A DNA stretch of 64,000 bases from Corynebacterium uropygiale (lineage in GTDB: Bacteria; Actinomycetota; Actinomycetes; Mycobacteriales; Mycobacteriaceae). The position numbers were made by a program, and so were the translations under genes. How positions within the stretch are numbered: position 1 is the stretch's first letter; each line of letters begins with the position of its first letter. The stretch covers positions 673,287-737,286 of the forward strand of contig NZ_JAKGSI010000001.1 of assembly GCF_021568315.1 (NCBI RefSeq), in the 5' to 3' direction. The notes beneath the pieces are model-generated. The model saw only the letters and a program-made list of their open reading frames with translations. It ran no database searches and was not told the DNA's origin. Positions 62,264 through 64,000 of this stretch are shown one piece after another.

Positions 62264-64000
62264 TTAGAGGTCGAGGTCGCCCTCGAAGTTCGCGGTCTCC
62301 AGGCGGTCCTTGATGGTGGTCATGAACCGGCCAGCGTCCGCGCCGTCCACGATCTGGTGATCGTAGGTGAGCGGCAGGTAGACCATCTGGCGGATCGCGA
62401 TGGAGTCAATGCCATCGTCGGTGACGACGACGGGGCGCTTGACGATCGCGCCGGTGCCCATGATCCCGGCCTGCGGCGGGACGAGGATCGGGGTATCAGA
62501 GAGCGCGCCCTCGGAGCCGATGTTGGTGATGGTGAAGGTGCCACCAGCCAGGTCGTTCGGCTTCAGCTTGTTGTTGCGGGCGCGGTCCGCGAGGTCCACG
62601 ATGGCCTGGGCCAGCTCGGGCAGGCTCTTGTCCTGCGCGTCGTGGATAACCGGGCTGAGAAGGCCGGCGGGGGTGTCCACCGCGATGGCGATGTTCACCG
62701 ACTCGTGGTAGGTCATCTCCTTCGTCTTCGCGTTGTAGGACGCGTTGACGTTCGGGTGGGAGACCAGCGCCTCAACCGCTGCCTTCACGAAGAAAGGCAG
62801 GTAGGTGAGGTTCACGCTGTACTTCTCCTTGAAGGCCGGCTTGTTGGCCTTGCGCAGTTCGGCGATCCGGGTCATGTCCACCTCGTGGAGCTGGGTCAGC
62901 TGCGCGGAGGTCTGGAGGGACTCGACGGTCTTCTTCGCCGTGATCTCGCGGATGCGGTTCACCTTCTGGGTGGTGCCGCGGAGCTTGGCCTTCTCCGGGT
63001 CAACAGACTTGGTGGAAGCAGCGGAGGCGGGAGCCTTCGTCTCCTCTTCCTTGGCGGCCGGAGCCTCGCCCTTGGCCGCGGCGAGGACGTCCTGCTTACG
63101 GATACGTCCGCCCACGCCGGTGCCCTCGATGGTGCTGAGGTCCACGTTGTGCTTCTCGGCGAGCTTGCGCACCAGCGGGGTCACGTAGGGCATCTTGCCG
63201 GTCGTGGCCGAGTGCGCGGGCTCGTCCTTCTTCTCAGCCTTGGCAGGCTCTGCCTTCGGCTCTTCCTTCTTCGGCTCCTCCTTGGGAGCCTCGGCCTTCG
63301 GCTCGTCCTTCTTGGGTTCTGCCTTCTTGGGGGCGGAGCCGGAGCCGATGCGGGCGATGGTTTCGCCGACGTCGACGGTGTCGTCTTCTTCGGCGAGGAT
63401 CTCGAGGAGGGTGCCGGCGACGGGGGAGGGGATTTCGGTGTCGACCTTGTCGGTGGAGACTTCGAGCAGCGGCTCGTCGACCTCGACGGTGTCGCCGACT
63501 TCCTTGAGCCACTGGGTGATGGTGCCTTCGGTGACGGACTCGCCGAGTTCCGGCATGGCGACGTCGGTGGCGTCACCGCTGTCGGCGGAGCCAGACTCCT
63601 CGCTGGCCTCTTCGACGGTGTCGTTCTGGTCCTTAGACTCGGCCTCCTGGATGGCGGCCTCGGAGGGAACCTCGCGCTCCTCTTCCTTCTTCGGCTCCTC
63701 CTTCTTGGGTTCGGCCTTGGGGGCGGAGCCGGAGCCGATGCGGGCGATGGTTTCGCCGACGTCGACGGTGTCGTCTTCTTCGGCGAGGATCTCGAGGAGG
63801 GTGCCGGCGACGGGGGAGGGGATTTCGGTGTCGACCTTGTCGGTGGAGACTTCGAGCAGCGGCTCGTCGACCTCGACGGTGTCGCCGACTTCCTTGAGCC
63901 ACTGGGTGATGGTGCCTTCGGTGACGGACTCGCCGAGTTCCGGCATGGCGACGTCGGTGGCGTCACCGCTGTCGGCGGAGCCAGACTCCTCGCTGGCCTC
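62264..64000 (-). CDS. aceF: Dihydrolipoamide acyltransferase E2 (AceF-type), 5' end outside window
   Basis: The C-terminal 578 or so residues are visible. There are two lipoyl domains ([16 protein letters not shown] at 63946 and again at 63556, each with the DKVDTE lipoyl-lysine motif), separated by Glu/Lys/Pro linkers. A peripheral subunit-binding domain follows ([17 protein letters not shown]) and then the catalytic domain with [12 protein letters not shown]. The linker at the window edge is identical to the one before the second domain, so at least one more lipoyl domain probably lies upstream; ATG 63946 is internal. In corynebacteria this gene (beside lipB-lipA) is E2 of pyruvate dehydrogenase, partner of AceE; annotation as sucB is also common. 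Confidence 0.93.
   Translation of the reverse strand, partial: EASEESGSADSGDATDVAMPELGESVTEGTITQWLKEVGDTVEVDEPLLEVSTDKVDTEIPSPVAGTLLEILAEEDDTVDVGETIARIGSGSAPKAEPKKEEPKKEEEREVPSEAAIQEAESKDQNDTVEEASEESGSADSGDATDVAMPELGESVTEGTITQWLKEVGDTVEVDEPLLEVSTDKVDTEIPSPVAGTLLEILAEEDDTVDVGETIARIGSGSAPKKAEPKKDEPKAEAPKEEPKKEEPKAEPAKAEKKDEPAHSATTGKMPYVTPLVRKLAEKHNVDLSTIEGTGVGGRIRKQDVLAAAKGEAPAAKEEETKAPASAASTKSVDPEKAKLRGTTQKVNRIREITAKKTVESLQTSAQLTQLHEVDMTRIAELRKANKPAFKEKYSVNLTYLPFFVKAAVEALVSHPNVNASYNAKTKEMTYHESVNIAIAVDTPAGLLSPVIHDAQDKSLPELAQAIVDLADRARNNKLKPNDLAGGTFTITNIGSEGALSDTPILVPPQAGIMGTGAIVKRPVVVTDDGIDSIAIRQMVYLPLTYDHQIVDGADAGRFMTTIKDRLETANFEGDLDL
63327..64000 (-). repeat. Perfect direct repeat encoding lipoyl domains of E2
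   Basis: Bases 63327-63610 and 63717-64000 are identical throughout (284 bases, offset 390), cut by the window edge on the right. Each copy holds one lipoyl domain and the start of the linker. Confidence 0.93.

Noticed and set aside
63327..64000. CRISPR-like or mobile repeat
   Set aside because: The repeat is coding and in frame, each copy being one lipoyl domain.

Overview
The window is a contiguous piece of a high-GC actinobacterial chromosome, most likely from the genus Corynebacterium or a close relative. This is inferred from several features. The set and order of housekeeping genes are corynebacterial in style: rsmE-phoH-ybeY-CNNM-era-recO-uppS, an ArsR/Zur pair beside glyS, dgt-dnaG, homodimeric aceE, glnA2-glnE, thrC, glnA, and lipA/lipB/gcv beside a multi-lipoyl E2. 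Many start codons lie 6-8 bases behind a TAnnnT-like -10 element, which is typical of leaderless corynebacterial transcripts. A DtxR-like box lies before a heme oxygenase locus. No phage, insertion sequence or CRISPR array was seen. Almost all long antisense frames are codon-bias shadows and were left out.

Layout. 1-7.8 kb (+): RNA/ribosome maturation and repair genes (rsmE end, phoH, ybeY, CNNM/CBS protein, era, recO, uppS), then a ferritin-VIT fusion; a scramblase/LOR-like gene lies opposite at 3.5-4.1 kb. 7.8-14.5 kb: zur and an ArsR regulator (-), glyS, two small beta-rich hypothetical proteins, a large TPM-domain surface protein (-) and a DUF218 protein. 14.5-23.7 kb: dgt, a guanyl-specific RNase with a barstar-type inhibitor, dnaG, a YwiC-like membrane protein, tRNA-Asn, a beta-lactamase-fold protein, a HAD phosphatase, an acyl carrier protein and an alpha/beta hydrolase. 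23.7-31 kb: aceE, a DUF3052 protein, tRNA-Val, SURF1, LMW-PTP, NIF3 and RNase P RNA. 31-45 kb: a degenerate galactokinase homologue, CYTH-CHAD, DUF2786, glnA2-glnE, an ATPase, an MFS permease, thrC and a NUDIX protein. 45-50 kb: a broken heme oxygenase gene, a lower-GC polyol island (DeoR regulator, MFS, mannitol dehydrogenase) and a sulfurtransferase. 50-64 kb: a frameshifted lipoprotein gene, glnA, an RDD protein, a YidE/AspT-type transporter, a DUF4191 protein, lipA, lipB, gcvH-gcvT-gcvP and the 3' part of the E2 gene (aceF).

How the genes fit together. GlnA carries the adenylylation tyrosine that GlnE modifies, while GlnA2 lacks it. LipA and LipB make the lipoyl groups needed by GcvH and the multi-lipoyl E2, which works with AceE. 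Zur and the ArsR protein probably control zinc homeostasis.

Most notable observations: three probable gene lesions (nonsense codon in hmuO, +1 G in a lipoprotein gene, -1 G in a G-rich repeat ending an ATPase gene), an era gene that seems to start at ATC, a DnaG with three of four zinc ligands missing, an RNase Sa/barstar pair, perfect DNA repeats in aceF, and repeated CTAG stop-sharing at convergent gene ends. I did not find a clearly new multi-gene system.
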